Below, piece by piece: positions 49,614 to 62,648 of a stretch of 64,000 nt of DNA. The stretch spans positions 3,367,001 through 3,431,000 of the forward strand of contig NZ_LR134376.1 of NCBI RefSeq assembly GCF_900637545.1, read 5' to 3'. A program made the position numbers and the translations under genes. Source of the DNA: Aeromonas encheleia. Lineage in GTDB: Bacteria; Pseudomonadota; Gammaproteobacteria; Enterobacterales; Aeromonadaceae. The notes beneath the pieces were generated by a model that saw only the letters and a program-made list of their open reading frames with translations, did no database searches and had not been told where the DNA came from. The first letter of the stretch is position 1; the number at the start of each line of letters is the position of its first letter.

Positions 49614-51731
49614 TTACATGTGCTTGACGCGGCGCTTGACCTCTTCCTGCTTGCCCGCGTTGAAGGGGCGCGCATCCGGGCTGCCGAGGTAGCCGCACAC
49701 CCGGCGGGTCACCGACACCTTGGCGGGATCGTGGTTGCCGCAGCGCGGGCAGGTGAAGCCCTTGGAGGTACACTCGAACTCGCCGGTGAAGCCGCAGTCG
49801 TAGCACTCGTCGATGGGGGTGTTGGTGCCGTAATAGGGCACTCTGTCATAGCTGTAGTCCCAGACGTTCTCCAGCGCCTCCAGGTTGTGCTGGATATTGG
49901 GGTACTCGCCGTAGCAGATGAAGCCGCCGCTGGCGATGGGCGGATAGGCCGCCTCGAAGTCCAGCTTGTCGTAGGGGTTGACCTGCTTCTCCACGTCGAG
50001 GTGGAAGCTGTTGGTGTAGTAACCCTTGTCGGTCACCCCGGCCACCACGCCAAACTCCTTGGCGTCGATGCGGCAGAAGCGGGTGCAGAGGTTCTCGCTC
50101 GGGGTGGAGTAGAGGCTGAAGCCGTAGCCGGTCTCCTCTTTCCACTCGTCGGTCGCCGCCTTGAGCCGCGCTATGATGGCGATGGCCTTCTCCCGCAGTA
50201 CCTCGCTGTCAAACAGATGGGTATCGGTGCCGAACAGGGCGTTGATGGTCTCGTGCACCCCTATGTAGCCCAGGGAGATGGAGGCGCGGCCATTTTTAAA
50301 GATCTCGCTGACGTTGTCGTCGGCCTTGAGCCGCACGCCGCAGGCGCCCTCCATGTAGAGGATGGGGGCGACCCGCGCCTTGACGCCATCGAGTCGCTCG
50401 ATGCGATACATCAGCGCCTGCTTGGCGACCCGCAGCGCCGCATCCAGCTTGTCCCAAAAGTCCGCCTCATCGCGAGACTTCAGGGCGATGCGCGGCAGGT
50501 TGAGGCTCACCACCCCTATGTTGTTGCGCCCCTCGTGGACAAGCTCGCCATTCTCCTCGTAGGCGCCGAGGAAGGAGCGGCAGCCCATGGGGGTCTTGAA
50601 GGAGCCGGTCACCTTGACCACCTGATCATGGTTGAGGATGTCCGGGTACATGCGCTTGGAGGCGCACTCCAGCGCCAGCCGCTTGATGTCGTAGTTGGGA
50701 TCCCCCGGCTTGTGGTTGAGGCCATCCTTGATGGCGAACACCAGCTTCGGAAACACCGCCGTCTTCCTGTTCTTGCCAAGGCCAGCGATGCGGTTGCCGA
50801 GGATGGCGCGCTGGATGAGGCGGGATTCCCAGCTGTCGCCGAGGCCGAAGCCGAAGGTGACGAAGGGGGTCTGGCCGTTGGCGGTGTGCAGGGTGTTGAC
50901 CTCGTACTCCAGCGACTGGAAGGCGTCGTGACACTCCTTCTCGGTGCGAGCCATGGCGTAGGCGTCCACATCGCTGATGCCCCACTCCTCGGCCACCTCC
51001 CGGTGTTTCTGCCAGCTGATGGTCACATAGGGCGCCAGCACCTCGTCGATGCGGTTGATGGTGGTACCGCCATAGATGTGGCTCGCCACCTGAGCGATGA
51101 TCTGGGCGGTCACGGCGGTGGCGGTGCTGATGGACTTGGGGGTGTCGATCTCAGCGTTGCCCATCTTGAAGCCGTGGGTCAGCATGCCCTGCAGGTCAAT
51201 CAGCATGCAGTTGAACATGGGGAAGAAGGGGGAGTAGTCGAGATCGTGGAAGTGCAGATCGCCGCGCTCATGGGCCTGCACCACCTCGCGGGGCAGCATG
51301 TGGCTGGTGGCGTAGTGCTTGGCGACGATGCCGGCCAGCAGATCCCGCTGGGTCGGTATCACCTTGGAATCCTTGTTGGCGTTCTCGTTGAGCAGGGCCG
51401 CGTTGGTCTGCTCCACCAGGCCGCGGATCTCCTGGGCCAGACGACCGCGCGCCTCGCGGGCCAGATCCCTGTCGTGGCGATACTCGATGTAGGCACGGGC
51501 GATCGCCTTGTCGTCGGAGGCCATCAGATGGTTCTCGACCCGGTTCTGGATCTCGTGAATGTCGACCTCGCCCCGCCCTTCCAGCTCCAGGCTGACGGCG
51601 CTGGCAACCCGCTCGCCCAGCGCCGGATTGGCCTGGCTGACCGCGGCCGCCGCTCGGCTCACCGCCTCGGCAATCAGCTTGGCATCGAATGGTGCGCGAC
51701 ATCCATCACGTTTGATCACAACCGGTTTCAT
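49614..51731 (-). CDS. nrdD: Anaerobic (class III) ribonucleotide reductase
   Basis: 705 residues from ATG 51731, preceded by GGGGAA; a longer frame upstream has no family match. An N-terminal ATP-cone (VVIKRDGCRAPFDAKLIAEAV) gives allosteric control. The catalytic barrel has the substrate cysteine region PMGCRSFLGAYEENG; the end has a zinc ribbon (CYDCGF..CPRCGN) and the glycyl-radical loop RRVCGYLGSPDARP. It makes deoxynucleotides without oxygen. An FNR-like box lies upstream. Confidence 0.96.
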   Translation of the reverse strand: MKPVVIKRDGCRAPFDAKLIAEAVSRAAAAVSQANPALGERVASAVSLELEGRGEVDIHEIQNRVENHLMASDDKAIARAYIEYRHDRDLAREARGRLAQEIRGLVEQTNAALLNENANKDSKVIPTQRDLLAGIVAKHYATSHMLPREVVQAHERGDLHFHDLDYSPFFPMFNCMLIDLQGMLTHGFKMGNAEIDTPKSISTATAVTAQIIAQVASHIYGGTTINRIDEVLAPYVTISWQKHREVAEEWGISDVDAYAMARTEKECHDAFQSLEYEVNTLHTANGQTPFVTFGFGLGDSWESRLIQRAILGNRIAGLGKNRKTAVFPKLVFAIKDGLNHKPGDPNYDIKRLALECASKRMYPDILNHDQVVKVTGSFKTPMGCRSFLGAYEENGELVHEGRNNIGVVSLNLPRIALKSRDEADFWDKLDAALRVAKQALMYRIERLDGVKARVAPILYMEGACGVRLKADDNVSEIFKNGRASISLGYIGVHETINALFGTDTHLFDSEVLREKAIAIIARLKAATDEWKEETGYGFSLYSTPSENLCTRFCRIDAKEFGVVAGVTDKGYYTNSFHLDVEKQVNPYDKLDFEAAYPPIASGGFICYGEYPNIQHNLEALENVWDYSYDRVPYYGTNTPIDECYDCGFTGEFECTSKGFTCPRCGNHDPAKVSVTRRVCGYLGSPDARPFNAGKQEEVKRRVKHM

Positions 51732-51886
51732 GCGTTTTCCCCGTTTTAAAGGCCAGGCTATCGCCTTCGGCTTACCTTGTTTGGTACCCTTCCCCGCGCC
51801 TCGTCCTGGGCGCAAATAAATGCAGCCGAGGCTTGACAAGCCAGGGCTGACGATGAGAAGAGAACAGCTTGTACACAGCTTAACAA

Positions 51887-51932
51887 CACAACATATAGGT
51901 GTTTTTAATGAATGCGTCCCTATATGTGGTGT
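51887..51932 (-). promoter_or_regulatory. Candidate paired NrdR boxes
   Basis: ACATATAGGTGT and CTATATGTGGTGT share the TATA..GGTGT form and their GGTGT ends are 30 bases apart, near the three-turn spacing usual for NrdR boxes. The second fits the 16-base consensus at about twelve positions, the first less well. Confidence 0.45.
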
Positions 51933-51962
51933 CTATTAGGCACCAAAGCGCGGCCTCATTTC

Positions 51963-51976
51963 TTGATCCACATCAG
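51963..51976. promoter_or_regulatory. FNR-like box upstream of nrdD
   Basis: TTGAT-CCAC-ATCAG matches the FNR consensus TTGAT-N4-ATCAA in nine of ten positions. It is about 235 bases before the nrdD ATG and about 190 before the divergent binding-protein gene. Anaerobic induction of nrdD would be sensible. Confidence 0.65.
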
Positions 51977-52030
51977 GTTTTGAGAGGAGTGGGGCAGTTC
52001 ACAACCAGCACCAAAGGAGCCTCATTAAAG

Positions 52031-52162
52031 CCACCCCAGACGGGGGGCGGGCTGGCGTCCGATCACCCCCCTATGGGGATGGCGTAGCCATCCGACAACA
52101 ATTGACGAAGGCATACCAGTGGCAAAGCGCACATACTGGGTGCAGTGTCCTGCCAACGGGAA
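52031..52162 (+). other. Structured leader before the binding-protein gene
   Basis: 132 bases with GGATGGC-GTA-GCCATCC (52078-52094) and a GGGGGG block that can pair with CCCCCC thirty bases on. It may be a folded 5' leader. I matched it to no known riboswitch. Confidence 0.35.
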
Positions 52163-53137
52163 ATGAACGTGACCAAGGTGTTGCTACTGCTAGCCCTTCT
52201 CCCTCTCCCCCTCCGGGCCGCCGAGATATTGGTGATCAGCAGCTATCACCCCGCCAACCTGTGGGATCAGAGCTACAACACCAGCCTGCAGGAGCACCTC
52301 AAGGGCGCCCATCACCTCAGTCACTTCTATCTGGACAGCAAACGCCAACCCCGCCAGGAGGTGGAGCAGAGCACCGCCAGGGCGATGAGTGCCTACCGGC
52401 AACTCAAGCCGGATCTGGTGGTGCTCGGCGACGACAATGCCATCAACGCCCTCGCCCGGCCGATCGCGGCCCAGGGCACCCCTGTGGTGTTCCTCGGCAT
52501 GAACGAGAATCCCCGCCACAAGGGGCTGGTCGGCCACCCCCAGATCACCGGGGTGCTGGAACGCCCCCTGCTCAAGCGCAACATCAGCGAGATGAGCCAG
52601 CTGATGGGGGGCCTGGGCAAGGCGCTGGTGCTGTTCGATGCGAGCGAGGTATCGCGCACCGCCATCGAGGATGAGTTCACGACCCCAAACGAGCAGCGGG
52701 TCGGCCAGACCAGGGTCAACAGCCAGCAGATCGACGACTACCGGCGCTGGCAGGAGGTGGTGCTCGCCAGCCGGCAGAACGGCTATGAGGCGCTCTTCAT
52801 CGGCCTCTACCACACCCTGACCGATGAGCGGGGAGTCCATGTGAGCGAGAAACAGGTGCTGACATGGACCAGCCAGCATAGCCCGGTGCCGCTGTTCTCC
52901 TTCTGGGAGTTCTCGGTCGGCAAGGGCGGGGCCATCGGCGGCCTGGTACTCAACGGCCATGCCCAGGGCGAGAAGGCCGCCGAGCTGGTCAACGCCATCC
53001 TGGCGGGCACCACCCCCGAGTCCCTCTCCCCGCGGGCGGCCCTGCGCGGTGAATACGTGTTCAGCCGGGAGGAGCTGGCGCGCTGGCAACTCAGGGTGCC
53101 ACCCAAGTGGCAGGAGAAGGCCCAATGGCTGGAGTGA
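52163..53137 (+). CDS. Periplasmic binding protein, ABC_sub_bind/TrpX-like
   Basis: 324 residues from ATG 52163; a GTG at 52145 in frame is less likely. A signal peptide (KVLLLLALLPLPLRAA) precedes ILVISSYHPANLWDQSYNTSLQEHLKG, LVVLGDDNAINALARPIAAQGTPVVFLGMNEN and KAAELVNAIL, a two-lobe type I binding fold close to the PF04392 family. No permease or ATPase gene is next to it, so it may be a sensory or orphan component. Ligand unknown. Confidence 0.75.
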   Translation: MNVTKVLLLLALLPLPLRAAEILVISSYHPANLWDQSYNTSLQEHLKGAHHLSHFYLDSKRQPRQEVEQSTARAMSAYRQLKPDLVVLGDDNAINALARPIAAQGTPVVFLGMNENPRHKGLVGHPQITGVLERPLLKRNISEMSQLMGGLGKALVLFDASEVSRTAIEDEFTTPNEQRVGQTRVNSQQIDDYRRWQEVVLASRQNGYEALFIGLYHTLTDERGVHVSEKQVLTWTSQHSPVPLFSFWEFSVGKGGAIGGLVLNGHAQGEKAAELVNAILAGTTPESLSPRAALRGEYVFSREELARWQLRVPPKWQEKAQWLE

Positions 53138-53144
53138 GCCCAGA

Positions 53145-53180
53145 AACGACAAACCCGGCCTGATGGCCGGGTTTGTCGTT
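53145..53180. terminator. Bidirectional terminator
   Basis: Sixteen-base perfect stem AACGACAAACCCGGCC and its complement with a TGAT loop, between the converging binding-protein and ligA genes. Confidence 0.9.
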
Positions 53181-53197
53181 CGGTGATTCACCTCGAC

Positions 53198-55237
<2,040 letters not shown>

Positions 55238-55251
55238 TTAATCGCACAAAC

Positions 55252-55281
55252 AAAAATGCGGCACCCAGGTACCGCATTTTT
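55252..55281 (-). terminator. Hairpin between zipA and ligA
   Basis: Ten-base stem AAAAATGCGG/CCGCATTTTT with a ten-base loop, in the 100-base gap. It can end the zipA transcript, leaving ligA with its own start or read-through. Confidence 0.8.
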
Positions 55282-55304
55282 GATGTCATTGACCCGCAGG
55301 CGCC

Positions 55305-56417
55305 TTAGTCGCGACTGGCCTCGTAGGCCGCCAGCTCGTGACGGTAACGGGCGATGTCGTCGTCGCTCAGGGGGCTGCGCGAGGCGTCGGTCAGCATGGC
55401 GTCGAGGTCGCTGGCCAGTTGATCCGCCGCCTGCAGCATGTGCTCGAAGGCGAAGGCCGCGTTGCTGCGCAGGGGCAACTGCATGAACAGGGAGACACCC
55501 GGGGTGCTGAACTGCTCCATGCGGTAGGGGTTGAAGGTGCCCGGCTTGACCATGTTGATCATGGAGAACAGCACTTCACCCTTGCCACCCAGATCCTCGT
55601 GACGGTGGAAGATATCCATCTCGCCAAACTTGAAGCCCAGCGTCAGCAGGGAAGAGAGCAGCGTCGCCCCCTGCAGATCGTGACCGGGGCGGGCCATCAG
55701 GTTGATGACATAGACATCCTGCCAGATCTTCTCGACCGGCGGCAGCTCCTGCACAGGGTCGGCCATGAGGGGCTCGTCGTCATAGACCGGCTCTTCGTAG
55801 GCTGGCTCAGGCGCAACATAACGGGGTTTGTGTTCGGGGGCTGGCTCGCGGGCACCGAAGGTCGGCGCAGTGGCGTAGGCCGGCTCCACCAGCGGCTCTT
55901 CGTCCAGCGGCTGCAGCATGGGCTCGCGCTGGGGACGGGAGCGGTGCACCGGGGTACGACGGATTACCTGAGCAGGCTTGCGCACCGGGGCGGCAGGGGC
56001 TTCCTCCATGGTCTCGGCGAGCGGCTCTTCATACTCGTCCTCGTCATCTTCATAGACGGGCGCGGGGGCCACCGGGCGAGCGACAGGCTTGCGCACGGGC
56101 GGTGGCAGCTCGTCATCCTCGTCTTCGTCATCGAAGGCGGGGACGGCAGCACGGCGGCTCGCTTCAGGCTGGCGCGCCTCATCGTTGTGCAGCTTGGGCT
56201 CGGCACGACGCCCGCCACTGACCACACGCACCTGGCCGATGCCATCGCTGTCGAACGTATCATTGTCACGTTCCCGTGACTTGGAATCCATCCGGCCCAG
56301 AGGTTTCTCTTTGATCGGTGCCTGACGGTTTTTTCTGTTGCTCCACAACCCGTGAATGAGCAATGCCGCAATGGCAATACCGCCCAGGGCAACCAAGATG
56401 TAACGCAATTCCTGCAT
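55305..56417 (-). CDS. zipA: Cell division protein ZipA
   Basis: 370 residues. N-terminal anchor QELRYILVALGGIAIAALLIHGLW, then a basic start and a long Pro/Glu/Ala-rich linker (about 45-225), ending in the FtsZ-binding domain: VYVINLMARPGHDLQGATLLSSLLTLGFKFGEMDIFHRHEDLGG, MINMVKPGTFNPYRMEQFSTPGVSLFMQLP. ZipA tethers FtsZ polymers to the inner membrane. The linker is longer and more acidic than in E. coli. It lies 15 bases after smc. Confidence 0.96.
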   Translation of the reverse strand: MQELRYILVALGGIAIAALLIHGLWSNRKNRQAPIKEKPLGRMDSKSRERDNDTFDSDGIGQVRVVSGGRRAEPKLHNDEARQPEASRRAAVPAFDDEDEDDELPPPVRKPVARPVAPAPVYEDDEDEYEEPLAETMEEAPAAPVRKPAQVIRRTPVHRSRPQREPMLQPLDEEPLVEPAYATAPTFGAREPAPEHKPRYVAPEPAYEEPVYDDEPLMADPVQELPPVEKIWQDVYVINLMARPGHDLQGATLLSSLLTLGFKFGEMDIFHRHEDLGGKGEVLFSMINMVKPGTFNPYRMEQFSTPGVSLFMQLPLRSNAAFAFEHMLQAADQLASDLDAMLTDASRSPLSDDDIARYRHELAAYEASRD

Positions 56418-56432
56418 TAGCTGCTTCTCTTT

Positions 56433-59807
<3,375 letters not shown>

Positions 59808-59968
59808 GAGGGCCTATCTGGGTAACGAAATAACGAAAAGGCGGGCGGTTTCCATCAATATCCGGCGCTCAGCTGAACTGCGACGGAAAAGGAATGGTCA
59901 GCGACTTTACCAAATCAAGGGCTTGTTTGTAATATGCTGGCAGTTTCCCGTTAACAGATGGAGCTCAG

Positions 59969-60730
59969 ATGAGCCAATCCCCCCTGGTCAAAGATTCAGT
60001 CAGCGGTGCAGACTACTTCCTGCGCGGCTTTTCGCTCATCCGCCAACCCGGCATCCGCACCTACGTGCTGATCCCCCTGCTGGTCAACGTGGTGCTGTTT
60101 GCCGGCGCCTTCTATGCCCTGCTACTGCAGCTCGATGGCCTGTTCGGCTGGCTGCATCAGCAGATCCCGGCCTGGCTCGGCTGGCTCGACTACCTGCTGT
60201 GGCCCATCGCCCTGGTCACCATACTGGTGGTGTTCTCCTTCATCTTCAGCTCGGTGACCAACTGGATCGCCGCTCCCTTCAACGGCCTGCTGGCGGAGAA
60301 GGTGGAGCAGATCCTGACCGGTGAGGCGGTGAGCGACACCGGCATGCTGGATGTGGTCAAGGATGTGCCGCGCACCTTCGGCCGCGAGTGGACCAAGCTG
60401 AAGTACTACCTGCCCAAGGCCATCGGCTGCCTCATCCTGTTCCTCATCCCCGTGGTGGGGCAGACCCTGGCGCCCGTGCTCTGGTTCCTGTTCAGCGCCT
60501 GGATGATGGCGATCCAGTACGTGGATTATCCGTTCGACAACCACAAGATCGACTTCATCACCATGCGCGATGCCCTCAAGCAGCGCCGCGGCAAGTGCCT
60601 GAGCTTCGGCGCCCTGGTCACCCTCTTCTCCGCCATTCCGGTGGTCAACCTGTTCGTGATGCCGGTCGCCATCTGCGGCGCCACCGCCATGTGGGTGGAT
60701 CAATACCGCAACGAACAGCTCCGCCGCTAA
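59969..60730 (+). CDS. cysZ: Sulfate permease CysZ
   Basis: 253 residues, four to six hydrophobic segments, pattern of Cys[84 protein letters not shown] and [13 protein letters not shown]. Imports sulfate for cysteine synthesis. Divergent from smc; TAATAT near 59931 is a likely -10. GGAGC precedes the ATG. Confidence 0.95.
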   Translation: MSQSPLVKDSVSGADYFLRGFSLIRQPGIRTYVLIPLLVNVVLFAGAFYALLLQLDGLFGWLHQQIPAWLGWLDYLLWPIALVTILVVFSFIFSSVTNWIAAPFNGLLAEKVEQILTGEAVSDTGMLDVVKDVPRTFGREWTKLKYYLPKAIGCLILFLIPVVGQTLAPVLWFLFSAWMMAIQYVDYPFDNHKIDFITMRDALKQRRGKCLSFGALVTLFSAIPVVNLFVMPVAICGATAMWVDQYRNEQLRR

Positions 60731-60755
60731 GCAGCGGTCTGCCATAACTAAAAAC

Positions 60756-60775
60756 GGGGGCATAGGCCCCCTTTT
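60756..60775 (+). terminator. Terminator after cysZ
   Basis: GGGGGC/GCCCCC stem with an ATAG loop and TTTT. Confidence 0.85.
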
Positions 60776-60866
60776 CATTACTTATTCTAATGCAAATGTG
60801 AGAGTGCTTGTCGTGCCAGAGCAGGCTTGTTAGGATGCGGGCCTTTCTCGCACCCTGGGATAACTC

Positions 60867-61481
60867 ATGTTACATGCTCTCTTCTTGCTCGGCCTGGTGG
60901 CCGAAGGGATGACTGGCGCGCTGGCGGCGGGTCGGCGGCGGATGGATCTGTTTGGTGTGGTGATCATAGCGTCGGCGACGGCCATCGGCGGTGGCACCAT
61001 CCGGGATGTGCTGCTGGGGCACTATCCCCTGCTCTGGGTGGAGCATCCCGAATACGTGCTGCTGGTGGCGGGGGCAGCCATGGCGGGGGTCATCTCGGCC
61101 CCGCTGATGCGCTATCTCGGCAAGCTGTTCCTGGCGCTCGACGCGCTGGGGCTGGTGGTGTTCTCCATCTTTGGCGCGGCCCGGGCGCTGGAGATGGGCC
61201 ACGGGGCCGGTATCGCCTGCATCATGGCCGTGGTGACCGGCGTCTTCGGCGGCGTGCTGCGTGATCTCCTGTGCCAGCGCATCCCGCTGGTGTTCAAGCG
61301 CGAGCTCTACGCCGCCGTCTCCCTGGTGACGGCCGCCCTCTACTGCTTCGCGCTGGCCCAGGGGCTGCCCAATGACTGGGCCGCCTTCGGGGCGATCGGC
61401 ATCGGCTTCGTGCTGCGGCTGCTGGCGGTGCGCTTCAAGTGGGGGCTGCCCACCTTCAATTATCAATATGCCACTCACTGA
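60867..61481 (+). CDS. TRIC-family cation channel (YicG/UPF0126)
   Basis: 204 residues with seven membrane segments in two similar halves, each with a Gly-rich GxRD motif: [14 protein letters not shown] and [15 protein letters not shown]. Bacterial members form trimeric potassium/sodium-conducting channels. E. coli YicG/YadS are the nearest named relatives. GGGATAA precedes the ATG. Single-gene unit. Confidence 0.92.
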   Translation: MLHALFLLGLVAEGMTGALAAGRRRMDLFGVVIIASATAIGGGTIRDVLLGHYPLLWVEHPEYVLLVAGAAMAGVISAPLMRYLGKLFLALDALGLVVFSIFGAARALEMGHGAGIACIMAVVTGVFGGVLRDLLCQRIPLVFKRELYAAVSLVTAALYCFALAQGLPNDWAAFGAIGIGFVLRLLAVRFKWGLPTFNYQYATH

Positions 61482-61514
61482 GTGCGCCAGCTTCTGACTG
61501 TATTGAGTTTATTA

Positions 61515-61556
61515 TCACCAACAAAAAAGCGCCTTCCGGCGCTTCTTTGTTGGTGA
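61515..61556. terminator. Bidirectional terminator
   Basis: Nineteen-base stem (TCACCAACAAA..AAGCGCC and its near complement) with one mismatch and a TTCC loop, between convergent genes. Confidence 0.88.
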
Positions 61557-61574
61557 CGACGATGCAAGACTGAC

Positions 61575-61826
61575 TCAGTTGATCCCTTCCGAACTGAAGA
61601 ACGTCGCCTTGTCGGCGATGAAGCGGATCTTGATATTCTTGCCCTCCCCTCCCCAGACGCAGCTGGTAGTCCCCAGCTTGTCGTCACAACTCTCAGCCTT
61701 GCCCAGGATGCTGCTCGCCTCCGTATAGCTGATCCCCATCTTCAACTTGTCATAGTTCTCCCGGTTCAGCTTGCTGCACCCGGTCAACAGCAGGGCGATC
61801 AGCCCCCCGATCAGAATCTGCTTCAT
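61575..61826 (-). CDS. DUF3862 small lipoprotein
   Basis: 83 residues with a lipoprotein signal ending LLTGC and GAGGAG before the ATG. The mature part LNRENYDKLKMGISYTEASSILGKAESCDDKLGTTSCVWGGEGKNIKIRF has the BamE-like DUF3862 pattern, with two cysteines for a disulfide. Cell-envelope location; role unknown. Confidence 0.9.
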   Translation of the reverse strand: MKQILIGGLIALLLTGCSKLNRENYDKLKMGISYTEASSILGKAESCDDKLGTTSCVWGGEGKNIKIRFIADKATFFSSEGIN

Positions 61827-61953
61827 TTATTTCTCCTCTGGATAGTGTCCAGAGCCTAGCAGCTCAGGGGCCCCCTGTGCCAACCCTGCGCCGCGGCACA
61901 CCAACCCGGAATCCCCTGTTGGCGAGCAGCGAACGGCAGAGCCGAACCGCCGG

Positions 61954-62499
61954 TTACCAGCTGCGTACCGGGCCTGTGTCGAGGTGCACGAAGTTGTCAG
62001 ACGGGTAGTAACCCACACCGCCGACCTTGAGATTCAGGGCCGCCTTGCGCAGGTGTGCCAGCTGCACGCCGGGGATGCGCACATCCACCGCCTGACCCAG
62101 GGTGTGGTAGCTGTGTTTGGCGACGCCACGGCTGCGCTGCCGCTTCTGGCGATTGGTGGCCGGTGAGCGGTAGCCCGAGATGAGCTGGATCTCGCCCTGG
62201 CGACCCAGTCTGTGCTGCAACAGAAACAGCTGATCGAACAGCTTCTTGTCGATGTTGAACACTTCGTTGCGACGGTAGTCGCGGAAAATATGATTGAGTT
62301 CGGCCAGGCCATCGCTCAGATAACGGCCGTTCTCCCAATAGCTGGTGCGCACCCGCTCGCCGGTATTGAGGTTGAAGAAGCTGAGTTCACGGCCCGAGGT
62401 ACTGCGGCTCGCCATGGCCGGGAACGACAGCAGGCTGGCCCCCATCAGGCAACCGGCGCCCAGCAGCAGACGGCGTCGGCTTATCTCTTGTTCCAGCAT
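61954..62499 (-). CDS. mepK: Murein endopeptidase MepK (YcbK, M15A family)
   Basis: 181 residues from ATG 62499 (E. coli YcbK has 182). A Tat-type signal (SRRRLLLGAGCLMGASLLSFPAMA) exports it. Family blocks: FFNLNTGERV, LNHIFRDYRRNEVFNIDKKLFDQL, LISGYRSPATN, SRGVAKHSYHTLGQAVDVRIPG (zinc ligands His and Asp) and VGYYPSDNFVHLDTGPVRSW (third His). E. coli MepK cuts 3-3 crosslinks; it lies here just downstream of an L,D-transpeptidase that makes them. Confidence 0.93.
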   Translation of the reverse strand: MLEQEISRRRLLLGAGCLMGASLLSFPAMASRSTSGRELSFFNLNTGERVRTSYWENGRYLSDGLAELNHIFRDYRRNEVFNIDKKLFDQLFLLQHRLGRQGEIQLISGYRSPATNRQKRQRSRGVAKHSYHTLGQAVDVRIPGVQLAHLRKAALNLKVGGVGYYPSDNFVHLDTGPVRSW

Positions 62500-62605
62500 C
62501 CGTTGTCCGTCCATCGCATCGTTAAGTGAAACTGGTGAATGAATGTGGTACCGAGGCCTGAAACTACCCGCCGAGAAAAGCCCTGTCAAACCGCAAACGC
62601 CCATA

Positions 62606-62633
62606 GAAAAGCCCGGCATGAGCCGGGCTTTTC
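62606..62633 (-). terminator. Hairpin between ldtD and mepK
   Basis: Twelve-base stem GAAAAGCCCGGC/GCCGGGCTTTTC with an ATGA loop. It can limit read-through from ldtD into mepK. Confidence 0.8.
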
Positions 62634-62648
62634 ACTCTGTGGCAGGGA

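Noticed and set aside
52031-52162. Cobalamin or cyclic-di-GMP riboswitch in the leader of the binding-protein gene
   Set aside because: Conserved boxes of those classes are absent; only generic hairpins are present.
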